Positions 49,754 to 57,802 of a stretch of 64,000 nucleotides of DNA are shown here, in pieces. The translations under genes and the position numbers were made by a program. The stretch is taken from NCBI RefSeq assembly GCF_018128905.1, contig NZ_CP063808.1, positions 9,610,001 through 9,674,000 on the forward strand, written 5' to 3'. The first letter of the stretch is position 1. Each line of letters begins with the position of its first letter. This DNA comes from Streptomyces sp. A2-16 (GTDB lineage: Bacteria > Actinomycetota > Actinomycetes > Streptomycetales > Streptomycetaceae). Below the pieces are notes generated by a model. It had not been told where the DNA came from. It saw only the letters and a program-made list of their open reading frames with translations, and did not search any database.

Positions 49754-50626
49754 ATGGCCACCACAGACCGGCAGGCCACGACGCTGGCCCTCGCACACGC
49801 CCTGTCAGCCGCCGAACGCGGACTGGCCGTCATACCCCTGTCCCGCACCAAGCTCCCGGCCCTGCGCTCCCCCCACCGCGCCAACGGCTCCCCGGCCGCG
49901 CCCTGCCACGGCGAGTGCGGCGCGCTCGGCCACGGGGTCTACGACGCCTCGACCGACCCCGTCCGCATCCGCGAGCTCTTCGCGGCGGCCCCCTGGGCCA
50001 CCGGCTACGGCATCGCGTGCGGCCTGCCGCCCCACCATCTGATCGGCGTCGACCTGGACACCAAGTCGGGCACGGACTCCTCCGCGGCCCTGCGCGAACT
50101 GGCCCTGCGCCACCTCTTCACGATCCCCGACACGGTCGTCGTCCTGACCCCGAGCGGCGGCCGCCACCTCTGGCTGACCGGCCCGCCCGACGCCGCCGTC
50201 CCCAACTCGGCCGGCCGCCTGGCCCCCGGCATCGACATCAGGGGCGCCGGCGGCTATCTGGTCGGCCCCGGCTCCCGTACCGACCACGGCACCTACACGA
50301 CCGCCCCGGGCACCGCCCACCTCGCCCCGGCCGCCTGTCCTCCGGCCCTGCTCCGCCTGCTCCTGCCGCCGCCGCGCCCCGTCCACCCCGCGACCCACCC
50401 CTCGGCCGGCGACCAGGGCCAGGGCCTGGTCCAGTTCGTCCTCGCCGCCCACGAGGGCCAGCGCAACACCCGCCTCTTCTGGGCCGCCTGCCGCGCCTAC
50501 GAGAACGGCATCGGCCCCGCGCTGGTCGCACCCCTGGTGGACGCGGCCCGCACCACCGGGCTCACGGAACGCGAGGCACGGGCGACGATCGCGTCGGCGG
50601 CACGGATGACGGGGCGTCGGCCCTAG
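49754..50626 (+). CDS. prim-pol (archaeo-eukaryotic-type) DNA primase/polymerase domain protein
   Basis: A 290-residue protein with a single bifunctional DNA primase/polymerase (AEP) domain. The catalytic acidic motif is GVDLDT (about residue 97), with SGGRHLWLTGP as the conserved nucleotide-site His region and GAGGYLVGPGS near the third motif. An N-terminal CHGECGALGHG block is typical of the actinobacterial group. No helicase domain is fused. Many such stand-alone genes occur in Streptomyces chromosomes; primer synthesis or repair is inferred. Its last codons overlap a 31-bp repeat array. Confidence 0.88.
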   Translation: MATTDRQATTLALAHALSAAERGLAVIPLSRTKLPALRSPHRANGSPAAPCHGECGALGHGVYDASTDPVRIRELFAAAPWATGYGIACGLPPHHLIGVDLDTKSGTDSSAALRELALRHLFTIPDTVVVLTPSGGRHLWLTGPPDAAVPNSAGRLAPGIDIRGAGGYLVGPGSRTDHGTYTTAPGTAHLAPAACPPALLRLLLPPPRPVHPATHPSAGDQGQGLVQFVLAAHEGQRNTRLFWAACRAYENGIGPALVAPLVDAARTTGLTEREARATIASAARMTGRRP

Positions 50627-50733
50627 AACAGGACTCAAGACGAGGCGTCGGCCCTGGAACAGGACTCGAGACGAGGCCTCGGCCCTGGAACAGGACTCAA
50701 GACGGGGCGTCGGCCCTGGAACAAGAGTCGAAC
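50616..50733. repeat. 31-bp tandem repeat overlapping the prim-pol stop codon
   Basis: Four copies of a 31-bp unit beginning GTCGGCCCTGGAACAGGACT start at 50616, 50647, 50678 and 50709 (last one partial and diverged). The first copy has CCCTAG where the others have CCCTGG, and this TAG is the stop codon of the prim-pol gene. Confidence 0.9.
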
Positions 50734-50787
50734 AGAGCGGCATCACCAGTAACACCAGCACCATGGGAGCGCCACAGAGTGCCGATC

Positions 50788-51219
50788 ATGACCCTGTCCC
50801 GGCTCGTCCTGACCTCCGGCCGCAGGGTCGACCTCGGGGAGCTGCGCCTGACGTCGACGTACGGCGGGATGCTGGACGGTTATCCGTGCAGACCCGTCAA
50901 CGAGTTGCGGATCAAAGGCCTGCTGCGATCGGCCGAACACGACTACCCGACCGCACCCGTGCACCTGGTGCCGCCCCCGCACGAGTACCCGGACCACTAC
51001 CCCGGCGCCTTCGGCCCGGTCGAGATGCTTCCGGCCGTGGCCTGCGTCGGCGTCTTCCGCTCCACGGCCCTGACACCGTCCCGCGACCCCATCCTCTACG
51101 GCAGCCACCTCACGATCATCTGGTTCCAGCCCCACGCGCGCGTGCCGTCGGGATGCGACGCGCAGGAGGGGTTGAGGGAGATCGCCTGGGAGCAACTGGC
51201 GCGGGACTACGAGCTGTAG
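50788..51219 (+). CDS. conserved hypothetical protein, 143 residues
   Basis: ATG 50788 opens MTLSRLVLTSGRRVDLGELR, followed by LTSTYGGMLDGYPCRPVNELRIKGLL (landmarks STYGGMLDGYP), the Pro-rich PVHLVPPPHEYPDHYPGAFG and HLTIIWFQPHARVP near the end. It is soluble, with no recognised domain or catalytic motif. It precedes the DinB gene by 50 bp and may share its transcript. Confidence 0.75.
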   Translation: MTLSRLVLTSGRRVDLGELRLTSTYGGMLDGYPCRPVNELRIKGLLRSAEHDYPTAPVHLVPPPHEYPDHYPGAFGPVEMLPAVACVGVFRSTALTPSRDPILYGSHLTIIWFQPHARVPSGCDAQEGLREIAWEQLARDYEL

Positions 51220-51269
51220 ACCGGGAAAACACGTGTCCCGGGACAGGGCGGCCGTGTCAGGGTCGCCGG

Positions 51270-51794
51270 ATGACCGATCCACGACGCGAACTGCTGCGCC
51301 GGCAATTCGACCTGACCTGGGCGCTGTTCGAATACCACCTGGAACGTCTGGAGCCCGAGGACTTCCTCTGGGAACCGGCTGCCCTGTGCTGGACGCTCCA
51401 CCGGGCCGACGACGGCACCTGGGTCCCGGACTGGTCGGACACCGAACCCGACCCCGTCCCCGTGCCCACCATCGCCTGGCTGACCTGGCACATCGGCTGG
51501 TGGTGGAGCGTGACCCTCGACCACGTGGAGGGCCGCCCGCCCCGAGCCCGCACCGACGTCCACTGGCCCGGCCCCGGAGAACCCACCGTCGCCTGGCTCC
51601 GCACCCTGCGCACGTCCTGGACGGCAGCGCTGGACCACCTCACCGACGACTCCCTGGACACCCCCGCCCCCTTCCCCTGGCCGAACGACCCGTCCCACTC
51701 CGTCGCGGACATGCTGGCCTGGGCCAACGCGGAACTGATGAAGAACGCGGCGGAGGCGGGCCAGCTGAGGCTGCTGCGCGGGGCGTCGACGTAG
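51270..51794 (+). CDS. DinB superfamily protein
   Basis: A 174-residue DinB-like four-helix protein: MTDPRRELLRRQFDLTWALFEYHLERL, a tryptophan-rich centre TIAWLTWHIGWWWSVTLDH with the metal-binding His, and HSVADMLAWANAELMKNAAEAGQL near the end. DinB-like proteins bind a metal and include bacillithiol- or mycothiol-dependent transferases; this one cannot be assigned to a reaction. Start ATG 51270; SD is weak (GGGTCGCC). Confidence 0.85.
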   Translation: MTDPRRELLRRQFDLTWALFEYHLERLEPEDFLWEPAALCWTLHRADDGTWVPDWSDTEPDPVPVPTIAWLTWHIGWWWSVTLDHVEGRPPRARTDVHWPGPGEPTVAWLRTLRTSWTAALDHLTDDSLDTPAPFPWPNDPSHSVADMLAWANAELMKNAAEAGQLRLLRGAST

Positions 51795-52086
51795 CGCCGA
51801 GTGGTCACGCCGGCGTAGGAGTACGCGGGGCGGTGCGCAGGCTCGGGGAAGCGGCTCGGAAAGCGATCGGGAAGCCGCTGAAGACCCCGCCGGACGGCTG
51901 CCGCCGGTCCGCGCAGGGGGCATGCGTGGTGCAGTGCACCGCCGGCTTGCCCGTTCGGGAACCCCGAACCACGCCTGCTCCACGGTGTGTGGGTCGACGG
52001 CAGACGGGATGGAAGCTGGGGTGAGTGGTGGGTTGAGGAGGTGGTCCAGTGACAGGCCCAGGACCGCGACGGGGGATGATTCGCTC

Positions 52087-52206
52087 ATGCGCATACGACG
52101 AGAGGCCCGCTGGGTCTTGTGGGGGCTGTGGCTTGCGTGTCTGGCGTTCTCCATCTGGTTCTTCGGACAGGTGATCATGCTGTTCCTGGAGGCCGAGTCC
52201 TGGTAG
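52087..52206 (+). CDS. 39-residue single-pass membrane protein
   Basis: ATG 52087 encodes MRIRREARWVLWGLWLACLA followed by FSIWFFGQVIMLFLEAESW: a basic N-terminus, one 22-residue transmembrane helix, and an acidic end. Only a weak GGGGGA ribosome site is about 13 bp upstream. The positive-inside membrane design supports a real small protein; no function is known. Confidence 0.5.
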   Translation: MRIRREARWVLWGLWLACLAFSIWFFGQVIMLFLEAESW

Positions 52207-52289
52207 CGCGGCGAGGTGTCGCGCCCCTGCCGTGCCCGATCGGCCGGTGATCAGCGGGGAATCACGGTGATTGACGGACAGGCTCATGA

Positions 52290-52327
52290 GAACGACCCCC
52301 GACCGATTTTCCTGGTCAGGGGCCGTT
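52290..52327 (-). terminator. terminator of tRNA-Ser(TGA)
   Basis: GAACGACCCCCGACC and GGTCAGGGGCCGTTC form an interrupted stem around GATTTTCCT, 7 bp beyond the tRNA 3' end on the minus strand. Confidence 0.8.
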
Positions 52328-52333
52328 CACCTG

Positions 52334-52418
52334 CGGTGGGTGTGGGATTTGAACCCACGGTGACTCGCGCCACGACGGTTTTCAAGACCGTTCCCTTAGG
52401 CCGCTCGGGCAACCCACC
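52334..52418 (-). tRNA. tRNA-Ser (anticodon TGA)
   Basis: Acceptor GGTGGGT / ACCCACC, discriminator G. Anticodon stem/loop ACGGTCTTGAAAACCGT gives TGA. Long variable arm and GGGTTCAAATCCC T arm. Length 85. Third tRNA-Ser gene in the window. Confidence 0.97.
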
Positions 52419-52476
52419 CCGCGCCGTCGGTGATCGTGGCGCGGGGACCAGAGTAACGGGTCGGGGCGGGCGGGTG

Positions 52477-53988
52477 TCAGCTGTCGCCGGTGCGGGAGCC
52501 CAGGGTGAGATCGACCGTGCGGGTCCGGCCGTCCCGCTCGTAGGTGATCTTGACCTTGTCGCCGGGCTTGTGGGTCCAGATCTCGCCGATCAGGGTGGGC
52601 CCGGAGTCGATGACGTGGTCGTCCAGCTTGGTGATGACGTCGCCGGGCTTGAGGCCGGCCTTGGCGGCGGGGCCGCCCGCCTCGACCGGGGCGGAGCCGC
52701 CGGCGCCCTCGGTGGTGATCTTGGCGCCGCCCGAGGAGTCCTCCAGGGAGACGGACGCGCCGATCTTGGCGTAGACGGGCTTGCCCGTCTGGATCAGCTG
52801 CTGGGCGACGTACTTGGCCTGGTTGATCGGGATCGCGAAGCCGAGGCCGATCGAACCGGACTGGCTGGTGCCGCCAAGGCCCCCGCCGCTGGTCGACTGG
52901 ATCGCGGAGTTGATGCCGATCACATTGCCCTGCGCGTCGAGGAGGGGGCCTCCCGAGTTGCCGGGGTTGATCGACGCGTCCGTCTGCAGCGCGCTCATGT
53001 AGGAGGCGTTGCTGCCGCTGCCGTCGCTGGAGGCGACCGGGCGGTTCTTCGCGCTGATGATGCCCGTCGTCACGGTGTTCGAGAGGCCGAAGGGCGCGCC
53101 GATCGCGATCGTGGAGTCGCCGACCGCCACCTGGTCGGAGTTGCCCAGGGTGAGCGGCCTGAGGTCGCTCGGCGCGTTCTTGAGCTTGATGACCGCCACG
53201 TCGTAGCCCTGCGCGTGGCCGACCACCTCGGCGTCGTACTTCTTGCCGTTGGGGAAGGTCGCGGTGAGCTTGCCGCCGTCGACCGCCTCGGCCACCACGT
53301 GGTTGTTGGTGACGATGTGGCCCTGGGTGTCGAAGACGAACCCGGTTCCGGTGCCGCCCTCGCCGCTGGTGGACTCGGCCTCGATGGTGACCGTGCTGGG
53401 CAGGGCCTTCTGCGCCACGCCCGCGACGGTCCCGGCGTCCCGCTTGACGCTGCCGCCGCTCTCGGAGGCGGAGAGGGTCGTCGAGGAGCCGTCGTCGTTG
53501 TTCTTGGCCAGGGTGTAGCCGAGACCACCGCCGAGGCCGCCGGCGACCAGCGCGGCCACCAGGATCGCGGCGACGAGACCACCGCGGCCGCTCTTCGGCT
53601 TCGGCGCGGGCTGCTGGTAGCCCGCACCCCAGACACCGCCCGCACCGACACCACCGGCACCCCCCGCGCCCCCGTCGCCGTACGACGGGGTTCCGGGGTT
53701 CTGCGGGGGCGGCCAGGCGCCCTCGGGGCCCGGGCCGGGGTACTGGGGCGCGCCGCCCGCGCCCTGCTGGGCGCCGCCCTCCGCCGAGGCGTACGCCGGA
53801 GCCGGTCCCGCGTGCACCAGTTCAGGTCCCGGTGCGGCGCCGGAGGCGTTCGGCGGCGTCGGCGGGATCGGGGTGGTGGGGGCGCCCGCGTCGGAGGCCT
53901 GGGGCGCCGAAGCCGCGGGAGCGTCCACCGGCACGGGGGGTGCGGACGGCGCCGGGGGTACCGCGGTGCCCTCGTTCTCGGTGCTCAC
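52477..53988 (-). CDS. HtrA/DegP-like membrane-anchored serine protease with PDZ domain
   Basis: A 503-residue protein: a cytosolic Pro/Ala/Gly-rich N-terminus of about 130 residues, one transmembrane helix (LVAAILVAALVAGGLGGGL), an extracytoplasmic trypsin-like domain (about 190-385) with the catalytic His in VTNNHVVAEA, Asp in GYDVAVIKL and Ser in NPGNSGGPLLD, and a C-terminal PDZ (about 405-495, AAKAGLKPGDVITKLDD). The GTG start at 53988 has GGAGAGAAGC. HtrA proteases degrade misfolded envelope proteins. It is a single gene next to tRNA-Ser. Confidence 0.94.
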   Translation of the reverse strand: MSTENEGTAVPPAPSAPPVPVDAPAASAPQASDAGAPTTPIPPTPPNASGAAPGPELVHAGPAPAYASAEGGAQQGAGGAPQYPGPGPEGAWPPPQNPGTPSYGDGGAGGAGGVGAGGVWGAGYQQPAPKPKSGRGGLVAAILVAALVAGGLGGGLGYTLAKNNDDGSSTTLSASESGGSVKRDAGTVAGVAQKALPSTVTIEAESTSGEGGTGTGFVFDTQGHIVTNNHVVAEAVDGGKLTATFPNGKKYDAEVVGHAQGYDVAVIKLKNAPSDLRPLTLGNSDQVAVGDSTIAIGAPFGLSNTVTTGIISAKNRPVASSDGSGSNASYMSALQTDASINPGNSGGPLLDAQGNVIGINSAIQSTSGGGLGGTSQSGSIGLGFAIPINQAKYVAQQLIQTGKPVYAKIGASVSLEDSSGGAKITTEGAGGSAPVEAGGPAAKAGLKPGDVITKLDDHVIDSGPTLIGEIWTHKPGDKVKITYERDGRTRTVDLTLGSRTGDS

Positions 53989-54245
53989 AGCTTCTCTCCT
54001 CGGTCACGGCTGTCGGTTGTCGGTCGCACTCGGTCACGCTCGGCCAGTGCCGCTCGGTGTCCGGCGTGCGTCAGCTGTGCATGTCCTTTTGTATGCCGTC
54101 AGCTTTTCCCACGGGCCGTCAGGGCACCATAAGCGGTGCCTGTGGGTCCGCGGCTGCTCTTTATATAGGCCATGCAAGACAAATGAGGCGCAATCCATAT
54201 GCCTCCGTTCGCACACGTACCCCCGAGCGGTGGCACCATGACGCG

Positions 54246-55073
54246 GTGACCCACGCACGACAGCAGCTGACTCAGGTCGTCGCCCACCGCGGAGCCTCGG
54301 AAGACGCTCCCGAGCACACCCTCGCCGCGTACCGGAAGGCGATCGAGGACGGTGCGGACGCCCTCGAATGTGATGTACGCCTGACGGCCGACGGTCATCT
54401 GGTGTGTGTGCACGACCGACGCGTCAACCGTACGTCCAACGGCCGCGGAGCGGTCTCGGCACTGGAGCTCGCCGATCTCGCCGCCCTGGACTTCGGTTCG
54501 CGCCGGACCCGGGAGTTCTGGCGCACCCGCGACGAGGAGCCGGACTGGGTGTACCGGCCCGAGGACCGGGAGGACACCTCCGTCCTCACCCTGGAGCGGC
54601 TGCTCGAACTCGTCGCCGACGCGGGGCGGCGGGTGGAGATGGCCATCGAGACCAAGCATCCGACGCGCTGGGCCGGCCAGGTCGAGGAGCGGCTCCTCGT
54701 GCTGCTGAAGCGGTTCGGTCTGGACGCCCCCGCCTCCGCCGCCGAGTCGCCGATCAGGGTCATGAGCTTCTCGGCCCGGTCGCTGCATCGCGTGCGTGCC
54801 GCCTCGCCGACGCTGCCGACGGTTTATTTGCTGCAGTTCGTCTCGCCCCGGCTGCGGGACGGCCGGCTGCCCGCCGGAGTGGGCATCGCCGGCCCCTCGA
54901 TCCGGATCGTGCGCAACCACCCCGGCTACATCGAGCGCCTGAAGCGGGCGGGCCACCAGGTGCACGTGTGGACCGTCAACGAACCCGAGGACGTGGACCT
55001 CTGCGTGGAGCTGGGCGTCGACGCCATCATCACCAACCGCCCGCGCGCGGTGCTCGACCGGCTGGGCCGCTGA
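54246..55073 (+). CDS. glycerophosphodiester phosphodiesterase
   Basis: A 275-residue GDPD TIM barrel without signal peptide. The motif HRGASEDAPEHTLAAY (residues 14-29) has the catalytic His and metal-site Glu, followed by ADALECDVRLTADGHLVCVHDRRVNR with the other Glu/Asp/His ligands, EMAIETKH and VHVWTVNEPED. It hydrolyses glycerophosphodiesters to glycerol-3-phosphate and an alcohol. The GTG at 54246 was chosen since it yields VTHARQQLTQVVAHRG, the usual start. An A/T-rich upstream region (54075-54215) probably contains the promoter, shared divergently with the HtrA gene. Confidence 0.93.
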   Translation: MTHARQQLTQVVAHRGASEDAPEHTLAAYRKAIEDGADALECDVRLTADGHLVCVHDRRVNRTSNGRGAVSALELADLAALDFGSRRTREFWRTRDEEPDWVYRPEDREDTSVLTLERLLELVADAGRRVEMAIETKHPTRWAGQVEERLLVLLKRFGLDAPASAAESPIRVMSFSARSLHRVRAASPTLPTVYLLQFVSPRLRDGRLPAGVGIAGPSIRIVRNHPGYIERLKRAGHQVHVWTVNEPEDVDLCVELGVDAIITNRPRAVLDRLGR

Positions 55074-55218
55074 CGTCCCCTCCGTCACAGGGTGTGCCCC
55101 GGCGCGTTCGGTGCGTGTTCGACGGTTACGAATGCGTCGGCGGAACGTGATTGGCCGGTTTCCGGTACAGGCCAATGGGGCATCCACACCGTGGCGTGGG
55201 GCGAAGGAGGTCTCGGGG

Positions 55219-55767
55219 GTGGCGTTTGTGGTGGCACAGGAGGTGCCCACGTCGTCGAGCATGGCCGTACCCCATGGCCCTGCGGGCGTGGGGGAAGCGA
55301 GGCACCGTATGCGCGTGCAACTGCGCAGGGGTGGCGTGACGGAATCGGTCATCGACGACGCCGTACTGATTCTTTCCGAACTCTTGAGCAACGCGTGCAA
55401 GCACGGCCGGCCGCTGGGCGACGCCCTGGCCGGGGACGGTGACGTCCGCGCCGCCTGGCGGGTGGACGCGGCCGGCAGACTCACGGTCGAGGTGACGGAC
55501 GGCGGCGGGCCCACCCGCCCGGCTCCGGCCACGCCCTCGGTCACCGCGCACGGCGGCCGCGGGCTGAACATCATCACCGCGCTGGCCGACGACTGGGGTG
55601 TCAGGGACGACGCCCGGGGCGAGGTCACGGTCTGGGTGATCGTCCACGCGGACGTGCACGATCCGGACGCCGGCCGCCGCCGCGACGACTTCGCCAAGCG
55701 AGTCGTGGCCCCGTCGGTCGCGATACCCGACCTGGACTTCTCGGACGCGTACGACGACCTGGACTGA
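55219..55767 (+). CDS. RsbW-like ATP-binding protein (HATPase_c_2)
   Basis: A 182-residue GHKL protein related to anti-sigma kinases. The N box is VIDDAVLILSELLSNACKHG (about 55-74), the G1-type box is VTDGGGPTRPAP and the G2-type box is HGGRGLNIITALADDWGV. The GTG at 55219 has GAAGGAGG, making it preferable to an in-frame upstream codon at 55111. The acidic C-terminal tail (DLDFSDAYDDLD) is unusual. Streptomyces encodes many such proteins, few with known partners; the sigma factors at 14288 and 15434 are possible but unproven targets. ATTGGCC/GGCCAAT (55150-55176) forms a dyad upstream. Confidence 0.9.
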   Translation: MAFVVAQEVPTSSSMAVPHGPAGVGEARHRMRVQLRRGGVTESVIDDAVLILSELLSNACKHGRPLGDALAGDGDVRAAWRVDAAGRLTVEVTDGGGPTRPAPATPSVTAHGGRGLNIITALADDWGVRDDARGEVTVWVIVHADVHDPDAGRRRDDFAKRVVAPSVAIPDLDFSDAYDDLD

Positions 55768-55921
55768 GGCGGCCTCGGCCCGGACGGCTCGGACCGGGGC
55801 GACCTGGACCGCGTGTTCGTGACGCACACGCCGGTGGTTGTCCACAGGCTCCCGTCGGCCAAGTCGCAAGCGGCTAGGCTCGCGCCCGTACGAGACGAGC
55901 CGTAACCGGGAGACAGCCACG

Positions 55922-56887
55922 ATGGCCAAGAAGCGACCTCAGACGAAGGCCAAGCGCCCGCAGATCACGGATGGCGAGGTCCCGGTCGTCGGCGCCCGCG
56001 AACCCTGCCCGTGCGGAAGCGGCCGCCGCTACAAGGCCTGCCACGGCCGGGCCGCCGCGCAGGCCGTGACCGAGCTGGTGCACCGCCCCTTCGAGGGCCT
56101 CGCGGGCGAGGGCGACTGGGTGGCCCTGCGCGAGCTGGTCCCCGCCGCCACGGTCGAACTGACCCTCAAGAGCGGCCTCCCCGAGGGCGTCCCGTCGGTC
56201 ACGCTGGCCACGGTCCTGCCCATGGCCTGGCCCGCCCTGCGCCGCGACGACGGCTCGGTGCTGCTCGGTCTGCAGAACGACACCGCGTCGGGCGACATCA
56301 GCCGCGACCTCGCCGACACCCTCCAGCGCGCGCTCACGGCGGCTCCGGGCACCCCGGTCGAGGGCCGGCGCGCTCCCGCCGACGGTCCGCGCCTGCAGGA
56401 TCTGCTCGATCCCGAAGGCGCGTTCGAGCCAGTTGTGCACGAGGGCTTCGAGTTCTGGATCCCGGACGCGGAGAACGCCACGCCCGAGGTGACCGCCTCC
56501 CTGGAGCGGGCCAACGCCGCGGCGATCCCGACGGTCCGGCTGACCGGAGTCGACGCCGCCTACTGGTGCGAGACGCCGGACAAGAACCACCTGCGCTGGG
56601 TCATGCCCCACCCCGAGGAGCAACTTCTGGACGCGCTCGCGCGCCTGCACGCGGCCGGGCGGTCGAGCCTCGGCGAGGGCACCCGGCTCGTCGGCTCCTT
56701 CCGTGCCCACGGCCTCACCGTGCCGGTCTGGGACCTGCCGAGCGGGGTCACCGCGGAGGACGTCGAGAAGCCGGCCGCCGAGTTCGCCGAACGTCTCGCG
56801 GGCGCTCTGGCCACGGACGCACCGCTGACCGCCGACGAGCGCCGCGCACGCGGCGGTCTCACCAACCGCCAGGTCACGCTGAGTTGA
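55922..56887 (+). CDS. DUF5926 protein with N-terminal SEC-C zinc motif
   Basis: A 321-residue protein. A basic Lys-rich N-terminus (MAKKRPQTKAKRPQ) precedes a SEC-C zinc-binding motif PCPCGSGRRYKACHG (about residues 28-43), as found at the end of SecA. The rest is the DUF5926 domain with WIPDAENATPEV, GVDAAYWCETPDKNHLRWVMPHPEEQLLDALARL (landmark WVMPHPEE) and FRAHGLTVPVWDLP. Widespread in actinobacteria; nucleic-acid or ribosome-related roles are only guesses. GGGAGA precedes ATG 55922. A structured intergenic RNA candidate follows. Confidence 0.9.
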   Translation: MAKKRPQTKAKRPQITDGEVPVVGAREPCPCGSGRRYKACHGRAAAQAVTELVHRPFEGLAGEGDWVALRELVPAATVELTLKSGLPEGVPSVTLATVLPMAWPALRRDDGSVLLGLQNDTASGDISRDLADTLQRALTAAPGTPVEGRRAPADGPRLQDLLDPEGAFEPVVHEGFEFWIPDAENATPEVTASLERANAAAIPTVRLTGVDAAYWCETPDKNHLRWVMPHPEEQLLDALARLHAAGRSSLGEGTRLVGSFRAHGLTVPVWDLPSGVTAEDVEKPAAEFAERLAGALATDAPLTADERRARGGLTNRQVTLS

Positions 56888-56889
56888 CG

Positions 56890-57098
56890 ACGCCGGTGCG
56901 GCTGACCGGTCGGTCAGCCGCACCGAGGCTTCACGGAACGACCGGCTCCGCTCACAACTCCCCCCAGGAGAAGGAGAATAGGTGTCCGAATAAGCCAGGG
57001 AGCGTCACGGTCGAATTTGCGAACGGCGGATCTCTTGTTACGGTTCCAATAGCCCGGTTGCTGGTGCATCCCCCGTCGCCAGCAACCGGGTCTTTCTG
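56890..57098 (+). ncRNA. candidate structured RNA or short leader ending in a terminator hairpin
   Basis: The 244-bp gap after the DUF5926 gene includes AGGAGAAGGAGAATAGGTG (56966-56984), an A/T-richer segment, and at 57053-57064 and 57079-57090 a perfect 12-bp stem (CCCGGTTGCTGG) followed by TCTTTCTGTG. The hairpin is 165 nt from the preceding stop, further than a usual terminator, and no ORF in between is convincing. It may be an sRNA, or the 3' part of a long UTR. Confidence 0.35.
57053..57098 (+). terminator. intrinsic terminator
   Basis: CCCGGTTGCTGG / CCAGCAACCGGG stem (57053-57064 with 57079-57090), 14-nt loop, then TCTTTCTG: one of the few T-rich-tailed terminators in the window. Confidence 0.8.
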
Positions 57099-57131
57099 TG
57101 TCCCGGACGCTTTACGGAACGCGGCCGCGCG

Positions 57132-57746
57132 TCAACTGCCCGTGATTTCACCGGAGTTGCTCCCGGCCCGCAGCAGCAGCGGTCCGCTGCCCCGCCGGGC
57201 GAACTCCGCGACCGCCGTGTAGTCGGCCGGCGCCCCCAGGGTCCGCTCCCGGGGCGTCTCACAACTGTCCGGCTCGTCCCCGGCGCCGACCGCGCACCGC
57301 AACTGCACGGTGCGTCCGCCGGGTTCCAGGAAGCTGAGCACGGCGTCCAGCGCCGCGCCGGTCGCATTGCGGTAGTAGGTCCGCGCCCAGGTCTGCTCGC
57401 CCTGAGTGAGCACACAGGTCTGTGCCTCGACGCCGTCGGGGGAGCTCAGTTCGGGACCGCAGCGCGCTGCGGTGGCCAGCCCCAGGCCGAGCAGCAGCGG
57501 GGAGCGCCCGGCCTCGGCGAGGGGCGCCTTGTAGTCATCGGCCGCGGACGGCCGTACCGGGGACGACTCGGCGGGAGGCATGGCGGACCCGGCGGAAGGC
57601 CCGGCGGAGGGCGCCGTGGCCGGACGTACGAGATCGCGTACGACCGTACGGCCCCCGTCGCCCACCTGTCCCGCGGAGGCCACGGCCAGCGGGAGCGCGA
57701 CCGCGCACACCACGACACCCGACAGGGCAAGCAGACGAAGGTTCAT
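57132..57746 (-). CDS. secreted hypothetical protein with four cysteines
   Basis: A 204-residue protein with a signal peptide (MNLRLLALSGVVVCAVALPL, cleavage near AVASAG). A Pro/Ala/Ser-rich spacer (about 40-68) leads to a globular part: PLAEAGRSPLLLGLGLATAARCG, QTCVLTQGEQTWARTYYRNATG (landmark TYYRNATG), VQLRC, DSCETP. Four mature cysteines suggest two disulfides. No family recognised. It follows the prim-pol-like gene on the same strand, but a strong hairpin lies between them. Confidence 0.78.
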   Translation of the reverse strand: MNLRLLALSGVVVCAVALPLAVASAGQVGDGGRTVVRDLVRPATAPSAGPSAGSAMPPAESSPVRPSAADDYKAPLAEAGRSPLLLGLGLATAARCGPELSSPDGVEAQTCVLTQGEQTWARTYYRNATGAALDAVLSFLEPGGRTVQLRCAVGAGDEPDSCETPRERTLGAPADYTAVAEFARRGSGPLLLRAGSNSGEITGS

Positions 57747-57764
57747 GAAGCGGACGATAACGAC

Positions 57765-57796
57765 CCGGCGCGGGCAGCCGGTTCCGCCCGCGCCGG
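57765..57796 (-). terminator. terminator of the degenerate prim-pol gene
   Basis: CCGGCGCGGGC / GCCCGCGCCGG, 11-bp perfect stem with a 10-nt loop, 7 bp beyond the stop at 57803. Confidence 0.8.
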
Positions 57797-57802
57797 ACAC
57801 CC

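Noticed and set aside
49754..50626. Prim-pol as marker of a plasmid or phage remnant
   Set aside because: No helicase, Rep, integrase or att-like repeats nearby; stand-alone prim-pol genes are common in Streptomyces chromosomes.
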